A stretch of DNA of 54,438 nucleotides from Candidatus Parcubacteria bacterium (GTDB lineage Bacteria > Patescibacteriota > Minisyncoccia > Phycocordibacterales > Zambryskibacteraceae), in NCBI GenBank assembly GCA_019661895.1, contig JAIFWO010000004.1, positions 1 through 54,438 of the forward strand, in the 5' to 3' direction. The notes under the pieces are model-generated. The model was not told where the DNA came from and did not search any database. It was given only the letters and a program-made list of their open reading frames with translations. Shown piece by piece: positions 1 to 9,536 of this stretch (its first letter is position 1; the number at the start of each line of letters is the position of its first letter). Made by a program: the position numbers and the translations under genes.

Positions 1-306
1 GTATGAGCTCCTCAATACGAACTCGGCTACAAAGAGGCCTACGATAAGCACGGTCCAGACGATCACATAGATCTCTCCTGGGTGACGGCCCAGATGGTAG
101 AAGTGCCAGCGCTCGAACTCCTTCTCGGCGCTGTATATGGCCAAGAGGCCTGCGTAGATCACGGCCAGAGGGCTCAATATTGCGGCCAAAGCATTATCTT
201 TTATAAAGTCTGCAATGATAAAGGCAAAGAGAACAATGGTCCAGAAGTTGAGTAGATAGCGCCAGAAGGCGCCCCCGCTCTCTTGTTTCCTTTTCGATTT
301 AGTCAT
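1..306 (-). CDS. small membrane protein (C-terminus truncated by window edge)
   Basis: Reverse-strand ORF from CAT at 304-306: MTKSKRKQESGGAFWRYLLNFWTIVLFAFIIADFIKDNALAAILSPLAVIYAGLLAIYSAEKEFERW...; three hydrophobic segments; open to window edge. Confidence 0.7.
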   Translation of the reverse strand, partial: MTKSKRKQESGGAFWRYLLNFWTIVLFAFIIADFIKDNALAAILSPLAVIYAGLLAIYSAEKEFERWHFYHLGRHPGEIYVIVWTVLIVGLFVAEFVLRSSY

Positions 307-414
307 ATGGATAGTATAGACTGCTCTATCTAATCCACAATCTAAAAACTTTCTATCCTCAATTTATTTTAGGCAGTGCTATACTTTCTTCAGTTATCAT
401 TCTATAAAAATCAA

Positions 415-915
415 ATGCCACCAGAAAGCACCTCGCACAAAGATCTGCGCTTCAATATCTCAACAGCTCTTCTCATCGTCCTCATCGTCGGCGGTTTGTA
501 TTATTGGTATGGGAGAACGAAGACAGTTGTCACGCCTATACAGACAACAAATACGATCAGAAATATCGTGACCCAAACTCCGGTTGTCTCTGGCCAGCCA
601 GCTGGTAGCCCCACCGGCTTTCCAAGCGATATCCCTGTTGAGACAGCCAACATAACTCAGAGCTACCGGGTCTCGTATCCGGACAGTCCGACGGCTCGAT
701 ACACCGTTAGCTACACTACCAATAAGACTAAAGATGCCTTGTGGAAGATCTATACCGACTACTTCAAAACAGCTGGCTACACGATCGATACAAAGGTGAC
801 TGATAAGACCAAGGGCGTCTTCCGGGCCACCAAAGGCCTCGATGAGATAGACATCTACATGACTCCGCAGAAGGGAGGAGGAGAGCTTGTGCAGGTAACC
901 TATTTGAATAAATAA
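415..915 (+). CDS. single-TM anchored hypothetical protein, remote paralog of 2900-3397
   Basis: ORF with N-terminal TM helix and a C-terminal domain containing Y..LY...GY.I pattern; in-frame ATG at 415. Confidence 0.6.
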   Translation: MPPESTSHKDLRFNISTALLIVLIVGGLYYWYGRTKTVVTPIQTTNTIRNIVTQTPVVSGQPAGSPTGFPSDIPVETANITQSYRVSYPDSPTARYTVSYTTNKTKDALWKIYTDYFKTAGYTIDTKVTDKTKGVFRATKGLDEIDIYMTPQKGGGELVQVTYLNK

Positions 916-916
916 A

Positions 917-943
917 ACCGCCTGGATCCGAAGATCCAAGCGG
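917..943. terminator. bidirectional hairpin terminator between convergent genes
   Basis: AAACCGCcTGGATCCGAAGATCCAaGCGGGGTT, stem with tetraloop between convergent stop codons. Confidence 0.6.
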
Positions 944-952
944 GGTTGCCAC

Positions 953-1873
953 CTAACGACTGGCGGTACTTGTGAGAGTCACCGAGTCAGCTGAGAATGT
1001 GGCTTTCTTTGCTCCTGTCGCCATGTCGTTGTACGTGATCTTCAGATCAGAAACCGTGACCTTCGAATCGCTTGTACTACTGCACTTGAGCTTGAAGACG
1101 ATCACGGGACGAATGAGGTAGCCGGCGCTCGGAGGATTCGTGCCCATGTTGGGCATCTGTGCTGAGCCTCCGAAGTTGTTTATCAAGCTATTCCATGTGA
1201 TCGTAGCCGAGCGGCTGATCACCGTCGAATCCACGGCGTTTCTTTGCAGATAGATCGTGGTTTCTGCCGGATTCCAGCACGAACCGCTGAAAGCGATTGA
1301 TGCGGATACTGTGACGATCGTTTCGGTCTTGAGGGCGTAGACTGCCGATGAGACGCTGTAGAAGATGCCGGCATAGCTTGAATCACCGAGCATTTGGCAG
1401 GTCTGATTCAAGCTATCAGTGCTGGCTACAGAGAGCCCGAGTGTCAAGCGATCCCTGATGGGCACCCATGTACTGTTGCCGCATTGCAGGCCAATGACGC
1501 TGTTCGTCGCCATAGATGCGAAGCGAACCGGCACTGCGTGAGAAACGGTAATGCCAATCGAGGCTGAGGCCGTGCGATTCTTCGAGTCAGTGGCTGTGAC
1601 AGCGAGCTCGTGAGGAGCGCTTGGGACGGCTCTCGTATCTAATAGAAAGGTATTTGCCGTTCCTGTGTAGACGGTCGATGAGCCATCCATCTTGACGATG
1701 AAGTTGGCTGTACCGGTAGCCCCAGTTGTAGTGAGCTTGAACGTGGCCGTATCCTTGATCGCCCCAGGATTTACCTGGGAGATAGAGGCGGTAAGGGGAG
1801 GCGGAGGTGCTTCAGTGCTACTACCGCCGCAAGCGGCTGCAAGCAACAATATGGTAAGGTGCGTCGAACGCAT
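953..1873 (-). CDS. secreted lipoprotein with Ig-like N-terminal region
   Basis: MRSTHLTILLLAAACGGSSTEAPPPP lipobox (AAC); SD AGGAGA 5 nt upstream of ATG. Confidence 0.7.
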   Translation of the reverse strand: MRSTHLTILLLAAACGGSSTEAPPPPLTASISQVNPGAIKDTATFKLTTTGATGTANFIVKMDGSSTVYTGTANTFLLDTRAVPSAPHELAVTATDSKNRTASASIGITVSHAVPVRFASMATNSVIGLQCGNSTWVPIRDRLTLGLSVASTDSLNQTCQMLGDSSYAGIFYSVSSAVYALKTETIVTVSASIAFSGSCWNPAETTIYLQRNAVDSTVISRSATITWNSLINNFGGSAQMPNMGTNPPSAGYLIRPVIVFKLKCSSTSDSKVTVSDLKITYNDMATGAKKATFSADSVTLTSTASR

Positions 1874-1914
1874 AGCTGTCTCCTGTGAAAGGGCAAAGGT
1901 CGGGGTCTGCCATC

Positions 1915-1942
1915 ATTATACGTTGTTTTAATAAAAAATCAA
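1915..1942 (-). promoter_or_regulatory. sigma70-like promoter for 953-1873
   Basis: On minus strand TTGATT-16nt-TATAAT. Confidence 0.55.
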
Positions 1943-2059
1943 GTATTCCAGCACCTTATCCCCAGGACGAGCTTGACTTGTAACTTAAAAAATCTGTGGT
2001 ACCGTAAGGGTAGAACTGTGGCGCCGCCATGTAAACGCTGTTCTTACATAGGAGACTAT

Positions 2060-2803
2060 ATGGAGCCAAGAATGCTGGCCGTTCTCGCAATGGTCATCGC
2101 ACTTGGGGCTCCGGCAACAAGTGCACAGAATATCCTGGTTAACTCGACCTCTCGAGCTCCGGTCCGTCTGATGGGTGTCTATGACGAGGAGACAGGGAAG
2201 CCGATCGAGGGGGCTGAGGTATGGGATCGTCTGGCCAATGTTTACGTCAAGACGAGTCCTACCGGTACGGTTTCGCTTAATTTCTTGCGGAGCCAGCATG
2301 ACAGTTCGGTGGTCTATATCCGGAAGATCGGGTATGGAGACACCACCTTCCTTGTCATGACCGATACGACCCCCATTACCTTGACGCTTACTCGGACCGT
2401 TCCACGGCTGGCCCCGGTAGAGACTCACGCTATCCGGCGGCGGTCGATGGCCATGCAAGGATTCGAGGATCGCCGCAACAGCGGAGCGGTCAGGGGTTAT
2501 TTCGTTGCTCCGGAGGAGCTGCGGTCCAAGTGGGATGGACAGCTTATGAGATCGGTATTTGCATCTCATGGCATGATTCCCATGTCTCGTGGCCCGACAT
2601 CTTTGAAGAAGACAAGCTGTCGCACGTTGTACTATGTCAACGGCATACCCGGTACGCCCCTTGCTCCGGTAGAGAAGGATCCGGCGGATGCTTACGAAGC
2701 GGTAGAATTTTACCCAAGCAAGTACGCTGCCCCTCAGGAGTTTGTCGGAGCGTTCTCGGGCGATGTGTGCGGCATCTTCGTCCTTTGGAGTCGCGGTGCC
2801 TGA
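2060..2803 (+). CDS. secreted carboxypeptidase-regulatory-like/plug-like protein resembling Gemmatimonadota families
   Basis: SD GGAG before ATG 2060; signal peptide MLAVLAMVIALGAPATSAQ; GVYDEETGKPIEGAEVW (CarboxypepD_reg-like) and C-terminal CRTLYYVNGIPG...YEAVEFYPS...P.EF.....CGIFVLWSR. Confidence 0.7.
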   Translation: MEPRMLAVLAMVIALGAPATSAQNILVNSTSRAPVRLMGVYDEETGKPIEGAEVWDRLANVYVKTSPTGTVSLNFLRSQHDSSVVYIRKIGYGDTTFLVMTDTTPITLTLTRTVPRLAPVETHAIRRRSMAMQGFEDRRNSGAVRGYFVAPEELRSKWDGQLMRSVFASHGMIPMSRGPTSLKKTSCRTLYYVNGIPGTPLAPVEKDPADAYEAVEFYPSKYAAPQEFVGAFSGDVCGIFVLWSRGA

Positions 2804-2829
2804 TCCCCAGATTGTGTCTGGGGATTTTT
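2801..2829 (+). terminator. Rho-independent terminator
   Basis: ATCCCCAGAttgtgTCTGGGGATttttttat. Confidence 0.8.
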
Positions 2830-2899
2830 TTATGACTTATCAACAGCGAATGAGCTTTTGAGACTACAGAGTTGTTTCGTATGTTATGATTTTATAAGT

Positions 2900-3397
2900 A
2901 TGAATCCTGAAGCAAATTCTAATAAATCGCGAGTTCTTATGGTGCTTCTCCTCTGTGCCGTTCTCGCTCTGTCATGGTGGGTCTACGAGAATAATAAAGA
3001 CAAGACTCGCCAAAGCGGGGTGCGAGTCAGAGAGGCTAAGGCTACCCAAGTAGCGACTTCTTCCTCGGCCATTATCGATCACGTAGCTGGAGATGCCGGT
3101 CTAGTAGTCGTGAGCGACCCGGTATATATCGAATCGAAATATTATTCAGTCGAGACAGACATTGGCGCATCAGATGTGTATACCCTTGTATATAAAACGC
3201 TCATGCAAGTAGTGGATCTTACCAAATTGTACGAGAGCACTCTTCGAAGATATGGGTATCAGATTACTGGAGTGGAAGTAGTTAAAGGAAAGCAGATAAT
3301 CATTGCTTCAAACTATAAGGTCACCGTTACTCTGACGATGGCTAACGTCGACGTCAAGACAAGGATGGTCACCATACTTTTAACTGAAGAAAAATAA
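2900..3397 (+). CDS. single-TM anchored hypothetical protein, remote paralog of 415-915
   Basis: MNPEANSNKSRVLMVLLLCAVLALSWWVY...; same architecture as 415-915 (TM + LY...GYQI domain). Confidence 0.6.
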   Translation: MNPEANSNKSRVLMVLLLCAVLALSWWVYENNKDKTRQSGVRVREAKATQVATSSSAIIDHVAGDAGLVVVSDPVYIESKYYSVETDIGASDVYTLVYKTLMQVVDLTKLYESTLRRYGYQITGVEVVKGKQIIIASNYKVTVTLTMANVDVKTRMVTILLTEEK

Positions 3398-3401
3398 TAC
3401 A

Positions 3402-5081
3402 ATGCGCGCCTTCAAATTCACCAACACCATTACTACCGCGCTCTCTCTAGTTTTTGCAATCTTTTTAATCGCCACTGCCCTTTATTACCCAAGTGCCGGG
3501 AAACATTTCGGATTGTCGGTGCGCGAGGCCCATGCTGAGGCTTGTGGATGGATCCTCACACAAGATGCTGACGAGGCTGGTCTTACCTGTCAAAGGGAGT
3601 CTTCGGGTCTATGCTATGTCTGTATAGAAAATGGTGATGGCGATAGCGGTAGTGGTCCGACTAGCTGCCCTGGTGATCAGACCGTACCTATTGATTGTCC
3701 TGCTGATACATATTCGGGCACTCACACCGTAACGTATTCCTATAACCGGATAGAGGGATGTGCTGATACTAATATTATTGCTAATCCTGATGGCAGCACT
3801 TCTTGCTCTAACCCCACATTTACTTGCGAAGAGTATGTCAGCAATGAGGAAAACACTTGCGTCCCGAGATATTACTGTTCGCCTCCAGACGGCAGTCCTT
3901 CTTACCCAGCGCCCAATAATGATGTTAATCAATGTCCCAACAACGGTAACTCTTGCCCATCTGTTCCGGGTTATGTCTCATGCCTAGGCGGAGAATCAGA
4001 TCAGTCTCCTTTTGGTGATCCAAACGCAGCGTATTGGTATGAAGGAAGCCCTGACGGTCCATATTCGTTCTTAGAAACGAAAAATTACAGCAATTATCTA
4101 ATTGGCGGCAAGTATTACTGTATTAATGACCGACCGAGCGATGTAGATTTGAGCCACGCGGACTACTGCGTTGCGAATCCGAGTGATCCAAGTTGTTGCA
4201 ACGCTATCCCTCCGATCGTCATTAGCCCTGCGAATATCTCTGTAGATGATGCGCCTGGAGTTCCTTGGAATTTTGACCCGACCCATTCTGGATCAGCGAA
4301 TGCTACGTTTACCACAGCACCAGGGAACTACACTCTCACTGTTACCCCTACTGGAAGCTGCGCGTCACCAAGCGTTACCAATACCATTGATGGCATTACC
4401 AGTCCGGGAGGAAACGTGGTGCTCGTAGGAGGCGAAAATGTGATATTCACCATTACTTGTCCTCAGCCGTTTAGTTACTCCCTATCCACCGTCTCGGCTC
4501 CACTTTCTACTCAGCAAGGCAATCCGACCCAAGCTGTGATTAGTGCCAATTTGCTTACCGGAACGAGTCAGACCGTAAACTTAAATGTTTCGTGGCCATC
4601 AGGCCAGCCGACTGGGGTGGGTTACTCGTTCTCTCCAAGTTCCGGCTGTTTGCCAACGTGTAATACCACCATCAACTTTACAATTGCCGGTAATGCTCAG
4701 GTCGGCACATTTCCCGTTACCGTTAGCGGTTCACCGGCTGCCTCAAACGGTTCTGTAGGCTTTAGCCTTACCATCATCTCTGGTCCGCCGTCAGCTAACG
4801 GTCCTTCAACCGCTTCACCAAGCCCAGCAAAGACTGGCCAACAAGTGACATGGACGGCATGCAGTGCCTCGGGCGGTACCCAGCCATATACTTATCGATG
4901 GATTGGTGACGATCTTCCTGCTGGCGGTGTGACGACGGCAGTTAATACGCTTCTCCATACCTATACCACCACTGGTACCAAGACTATGGATGTGACGATC
5001 ACCGACAGCAACGGTCTCACTGCCAGTTGCTTGCAAGGAAAACTTAAAGTCCTTCTCGACGCGCAGTTCAAAGAATTCTAG
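3402..5081 (+). CDS. secreted Cys-rich protein with Ig/PKD-like C-terminal domains
   Basis: Signal/TM N-terminus ending ...VREAHAEACGW; repeated Cys pairs; PKD-like ...TGQQVTWTACSASGGTQPYTYRW...YTTTGTKTMDVTITDSNG. Confidence 0.7.
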   Translation: MRAFKFTNTITTALSLVFAIFLIATALYYPSAGKHFGLSVREAHAEACGWILTQDADEAGLTCQRESSGLCYVCIENGDGDSGSGPTSCPGDQTVPIDCPADTYSGTHTVTYSYNRIEGCADTNIIANPDGSTSCSNPTFTCEEYVSNEENTCVPRYYCSPPDGSPSYPAPNNDVNQCPNNGNSCPSVPGYVSCLGGESDQSPFGDPNAAYWYEGSPDGPYSFLETKNYSNYLIGGKYYCINDRPSDVDLSHADYCVANPSDPSCCNAIPPIVISPANISVDDAPGVPWNFDPTHSGSANATFTTAPGNYTLTVTPTGSCASPSVTNTIDGITSPGGNVVLVGGENVIFTITCPQPFSYSLSTVSAPLSTQQGNPTQAVISANLLTGTSQTVNLNVSWPSGQPTGVGYSFSPSSGCLPTCNTTINFTIAGNAQVGTFPVTVSGSPAASNGSVGFSLTIISGPPSANGPSTASPSPAKTGQQVTWTACSASGGTQPYTYRWIGDDLPAGGVTTAVNTLLHTYTTTGTKTMDVTITDSNGLTASCLQGKLKVLLDAQFKEF

Positions 5082-5099
5082 AAGCCGTGCTAAAATAAT

Positions 5100-6857
5100 G
5101 TGCATATGCACATTGATGAAACTCAGTTAAAGAATTTCATTCTTGACTCTGGCCTTGTCTCGAAGAAGCAGATAGAATCCGCCGAGAAGAAGGCGGCCGA
5201 GGACAGGACGAGCGTGGGCCGCGCCCTCGTCACCTCCGGCGCTCTCTCGGAAGACGATCTTCGCCGTATGCAGGCCTATATCCTCGGCATCCCCTTCGTA
5301 GATCTGAAGGGCGAGAAGCTCGACTTCGACGTCCTCTCGCTAGTGCCCGAGCCGATTGCTCGCAATCACAACATCGTCGCCTTCAAGAAGACCTCTGACT
5401 CCCTGGAGGTCGCCATGCTTGATACCGCGGACCTGACCGCCATCGACTTCGTCAAGAAGAAGGTGGGCTTGCGCATCCAGCCGCGCCTGACCGACAACGA
5501 GTCGATGAAGTGGGCGCTCCTCTCTTACCAGAAGAGCCTCAAAGCAGAGTTCGGCGACATCATCCAAAAGGAGGCCACCTCCTTAAAGATGGTGAAGGAT
5601 GGAGGAGACTATGCCAAAGAAAGCGATTTGAAGAAACTGGCCGAGGACGTGCCGGTAGTGCGCATCGTCGACACGCTCCTCAAGCACGCCATCATTCAAG
5701 ACGCCTCGGACATCCATATCGAGCCGGAAGAGCTGCAGGTCCTGGTGCGCTACCGCATCGACGGCATCTTGCACGATGCCATGGTCTTGCCTAAGAACAC
5801 TGGTCCCGGCATCATCGCCCGCATCAAGGTGCTCTCCAATCTCAAACTCGACGAGAAGCGCGTACCCCAAGACGGACGCTTCAAGATCGATTCCGGAGAC
5901 GAAAAGGTCTCCTTCCGCGTCTCCACCTTGCCCACTTACTACGGCGAGAAGGTGGTGATGAGACTCTTGCGCGAGGGGGCAGCAGGCTTTAGCCTCGACG
6001 GGCTAGGCTTCCACGGACAGGGCCTCGAGGCTTTGCACAAAGCCATCAAGCTCACCACCGGCATGATCCTTACCACTGGGCCGACCGGAAGCGGCAAGAC
6101 CACCACTTTGTATACTGTCTTGGATCTCGTTAATACTCCCGATGTAAACATCTCCACCATCGAGGATCCGATCGAGTATCAGATGAAGCGGGTCAATCAA
6201 ACCCAAGTGCGTCCGGAGATCGGCTTCTCCTTCGCCAACGGCTTGCGCGCTCTGGTGCGTCAGGACCCGGACATCATCATGGTCGGGGAGATCCGCGACA
6301 ACGAGACGGCCTCTCTGGCTGTGAACGCCTCACTCACCGGTCACTTGGTGCTCTCCACCCTCCACACCAACTCGGCGGCCGGAGCCATCCCGCGTCTCTT
6401 GGATATGAAGGTCGAGCCCTTCCTCTTAGTTTCTACTCTAGACATCGTGGTCGGCCAGCGCCTCATCCGTAAGCTTGGCGGCGGCAAGGAAAAATATTTT
6501 TTGAATAAAGAGGAGTTGGCCACGCTCGGTGCTGCCGTCAATCTTGATCGAATGCTTGAGATCTTGAAGGAGGAGGACGTCATCGATAAGAAGATCACTT
6601 GGGAGAAGGTGCCCTTCTACAAACCTAAGCCCGATGCCGAGAGCGAGGATGGCTATCAAGGCCGCATCGGCATCCACGAAGTCTTGAAGGTCAGTGAGGC
6701 CGTGAAGAATCTTATTATCAAGGGTGAGCCCTCGGACGCCATCGAGGCCGAGGCCAAGCGAGCCGGCATGATGACCATGGTGGAAGATGGCATCTTCAAG
6801 GCAGTGCAGGGCATCACCTCGATCGAAGAAGTCTTGCGAGTAATCTCTTCCGAATAG
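5100..6857 (+). CDS. pilB: type IV pilus assembly ATPase PilB/GspE
   Basis: Walker A GPTGSGKTTTLY, Walker B-like DPDIIMVGEIRDNETA, N-terminal GspE domain; start GTG 5100 or ATG 5106. Confidence 0.95.
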   Translation: MHMHIDETQLKNFILDSGLVSKKQIESAEKKAAEDRTSVGRALVTSGALSEDDLRRMQAYILGIPFVDLKGEKLDFDVLSLVPEPIARNHNIVAFKKTSDSLEVAMLDTADLTAIDFVKKKVGLRIQPRLTDNESMKWALLSYQKSLKAEFGDIIQKEATSLKMVKDGGDYAKESDLKKLAEDVPVVRIVDTLLKHAIIQDASDIHIEPEELQVLVRYRIDGILHDAMVLPKNTGPGIIARIKVLSNLKLDEKRVPQDGRFKIDSGDEKVSFRVSTLPTYYGEKVVMRLLREGAAGFSLDGLGFHGQGLEALHKAIKLTTGMILTTGPTGSGKTTTLYTVLDLVNTPDVNISTIEDPIEYQMKRVNQTQVRPEIGFSFANGLRALVRQDPDIIMVGEIRDNETASLAVNASLTGHLVLSTLHTNSAAGAIPRLLDMKVEPFLLVSTLDIVVGQRLIRKLGGGKEKYFLNKEELATLGAAVNLDRMLEILKEEDVIDKKITWEKVPFYKPKPDAESEDGYQGRIGIHEVLKVSEAVKNLIIKGEPSDAIEAEAKRAGMMTMVEDGIFKAVQGITSIEEVLRVISSE

Positions 6858-6881
6858 TTCGACGAACTCACCACAAGTACT

Positions 6882-8096
6882 ATGACTCTCTTTACATATC
6901 AAGCCAAAGATAAAAACGGCAACCTCTACACCAGTAGTCACGAGGCTCCTTCGAAGCTCGATCTGTACACTGTCGTGCGTGAGGAAGGGGGGAGGCTTGT
7001 CGCAGTGAAGGAGGCGCGGGGCAAGATCACGGTCGACGCGCTCTTCTCGCGTTTCTTCGGCAACGTTAAGACACACGACAAGATAATCTTCGCCAGGAAT
7101 CTGGGTTCGATGATCACGGCCGGCCTCGCGGTGACGCGGGCCTTGGCGGTGATGGAGAAGCAGAGCAAGAACAAAGCTTTGCAAAAGCTTCTGCACGACC
7201 TCTCGAGCGACGTCAGCAAGGGCGAGACCCTCTCGGAGTCGATGGCCAAGAAGCCCAAGGTCTTCTCGCCGCTCTTCGTCTCGATGGTCAAGTCCGGCGA
7301 GGAGTCTGGCAACTTGGCCGGATCTTTAAACATCGTCGCCGGCCAGATGGAGAAGGCCTACAACTTGACGAAGAAGGTCCACGGCGCGCTTATCTACCCC
7401 GCGGTGATCCTCAGCGTTATGGTAGTCATTGCCATCCTCATGCTCATTTACATGGTGCCGACTTTGACCGCCACCTTCAAGGATATCGGCGTCACCTTGC
7501 CGCTCTCGACTCGAGTGATCATCGCCTCAAGCGGCTTCCTTATCGAACATACCATCATCTTCCTCACGGTATTAGTCGCCATTATCGTCGGTACGCTAAG
7601 CTTTCTTAGAAGCAAGGTCGGCCAGAGAGTGATGGATGTGGTCACGCTCCGTTTGCCGGCTATCGGCAACATGGTGAGAGAGATAAATAGCGCCCGTACG
7701 ACCCGGACGCTCTCCTCGCTCCTCTCCTCCGGGGTGGATGTGGTGGTGGCGCTTGAGGTGACCGAGGACGTCATCCAGAATCATTTGTACAAAGAGGTCT
7801 TGGGTCATGCCCGCGCCGTCATCCAGAAGGGCGAGACCATGTCCTCGGTCTTCAGCAAATACGAAAATCTCTATCCGCCCTTCGTCGGAGAGATGGCGGC
7901 GGTGGGTGAGGAGACAGGCAAGATCTCGGAGATGCTCTTGGGCGTGGCCGTGTATTATGAGAATGAGGTCGAAGAGAAGACCAAGGATCTCTCGACCATC
8001 ATCGAGCCGGTGCTTATGGTGATCATCGGCGCCGGGGTGGGTGTCTTCGCTATCTCGATGCTTGCTCCCACTTACTCCTTGGTCAACAATATCTAA
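6882..8096 (+). CDS. pilC: type II secretion/type IV pilus inner membrane protein PilC/GspF
   Basis: Two GspF-type repeats, F.R.L..MI.AGL..; follows pilB. Confidence 0.93.
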   Translation: MTLFTYQAKDKNGNLYTSSHEAPSKLDLYTVVREEGGRLVAVKEARGKITVDALFSRFFGNVKTHDKIIFARNLGSMITAGLAVTRALAVMEKQSKNKALQKLLHDLSSDVSKGETLSESMAKKPKVFSPLFVSMVKSGEESGNLAGSLNIVAGQMEKAYNLTKKVHGALIYPAVILSVMVVIAILMLIYMVPTLTATFKDIGVTLPLSTRVIIASSGFLIEHTIIFLTVLVAIIVGTLSFLRSKVGQRVMDVVTLRLPAIGNMVREINSARTTRTLSSLLSSGVDVVVALEVTEDVIQNHLYKEVLGHARAVIQKGETMSSVFSKYENLYPPFVGEMAAVGEETGKISEMLLGVAVYYENEVEEKTKDLSTIIEPVLMVIIGAGVGVFAISMLAPTYSLVNNI

Positions 8097-8551
8097 TGAA
8101 AAGAGGATTCACACTTCTTGAGATCATGATCGCGGTGGTAGTGGTGGCCATCGTGTCGTCCATTATCATAAGCGTCTTCTCGAGCCTTAATAACCGGCAG
8201 TCCCTCGACTCCTCGGCCGAGTTGGTGAAGTCGGTCTTGGAACGGGCGCAATCGCTCACCCTTTCCTCTCAAGGCGATACTCAGTACGGAGTACATTTTA
8301 ACGCCTCAGAAGTCATCCTCTTCAAGGGGACTACATATTCCTCGACCGACTCCAACAATGCCACCACTACTATTAATCCTCGGGTCACTATCTCAAGCCT
8401 TAACCTGAATGGTGGAGGGTCTGAAGTACTCTTCAACCGCCTGACGGGAGGCACCAATCAGTACGGTACCACGACGCTTTCCCTGGTAAGCGCTTCTACC
8501 ACAGAGCGCCGGGTCTTGATCTCGCAAACGGGTAATATTCAATCACAGTAA
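8096..8551 (+). CDS. type IV prepilin-like protein
   Basis: MKRGFTLLEIMIAVVVVAIVSSIIIS prepilin peptidase motif. Confidence 0.9.
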   Translation: MKRGFTLLEIMIAVVVVAIVSSIIISVFSSLNNRQSLDSSAELVKSVLERAQSLTLSSQGDTQYGVHFNASEVILFKGTTYSSTDSNNATTTINPRVTISSLNLNGGGSEVLFNRLTGGTNQYGTTTLSLVSASTTERRVLISQTGNIQSQ

Positions 8552-8552
8552 C

Positions 8553-9026
8553 ATGCAAAAGGAGCAAGGTATCAGTCTGGTCGAGGTCTTGGTCGCTACT
8601 TCCATAATCCTAGTAGCCTTGATGGCACTTATTGGCACCTTCAACCTTTACGTCAAGATCGCCTTGGGCAACGCTGCTTCGGCCGAGGCGGCCTACTTGG
8701 CTGAAGAGGGAGTAGAAGCCATGAAGCTTATCCGAGACTCCTCCTGGAGCACTAACATTGCGCCGCTCACAGTCGCCACCGATTATTTCCTAACCTTCCA
8801 GAGCAGTACCTGGAAGGCCACGACCACCTACGCTCTCATTGATTCGAGATTTGAGAGGAAGATCCAGCTCGCGGCGGTCAATCGCGACGTCTCGAGCAAT
8901 ATCGCCGCTGTCGGAACGCCAGATGTTAATACTCGGCTCGTCACGGTCAACGTTTCCTGGAACGATCACGGTGTGACGACGACCAAGAGCATCGCTACCT
9001 ACATCACCAACTTCAACAATGATTAA
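8553..9026 (+). CDS. type IV prepilin-like protein (PilV-like)
   Basis: GISLVEVLVATSIILVALMAL prepilin N-terminus. Confidence 0.85.
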   Translation: MQKEQGISLVEVLVATSIILVALMALIGTFNLYVKIALGNAASAEAAYLAEEGVEAMKLIRDSSWSTNIAPLTVATDYFLTFQSSTWKATTTYALIDSRFERKIQLAAVNRDVSSNIAAVGTPDVNTRLVTVNVSWNDHGVTTTKSIATYITNFNND

Positions 9027-9534
9027 GAGAACTTCACAAGCCGGCTTCTCTCTCGTCGAGATGGCGCTCTACGTCGCGATCCTCTCCTTCATGCTCATGA
9101 TCATAATAAATATTTTGGAGGTGATGAATAAGTCCGTCAGGCGGCTTCATGCCGAGAAGAGCGTACAGAGCTCCGGCGTGCTGGCGCTCGAGCGCATCGT
9201 CAGAGAGAGCCGTGATGCACAGAGTATCGTGGTGGCCTCAAGTACGCTGGCCACGAGCCCGGGAGTGGTGGTGCTCTCGGGTGTGGATGCCAGCTCGAAT
9301 CCCCGAACCGTCATCTTCTCCCTTCAAAGCGGTGTCTTGCATATTAAGGAAAACGGAGTGGATCAAGGCGCTCTGACTCAAAGCGATGCCAAAGTCACCA
9401 GTCTTATCTTCGAGCGGCTCACCACCACTCACTCGGAGGCGTTGCGTACGCAAATAACGATCGAGAGCGGGACCAGTACCCACTATCGGTCCGAGAAATT
9501 TTATTCGACCACCATCCTTCGCGGATCATTATAA
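9019..9534 (+). CDS. type IV prepilin-like protein
   Basis: AGFSLVEMALYVAILSFMLMIIINI. Confidence 0.85.
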   Translation: MIKRTSQAGFSLVEMALYVAILSFMLMIIINILEVMNKSVRRLHAEKSVQSSGVLALERIVRESRDAQSIVVASSTLATSPGVVVLSGVDASSNPRTVIFSLQSGVLHIKENGVDQGALTQSDAKVTSLIFERLTTTHSEALRTQITIESGTSTHYRSEKFYSTTILRGSL

Positions 9535-9536
9535 AT

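Noticed and set aside
6438-7196. 252-aa antisense ORF across pilB/pilC
   Set aside because: Antisense of two confident CDSs; low-complexity Leu/Asp/His composition typical of mirror frames.
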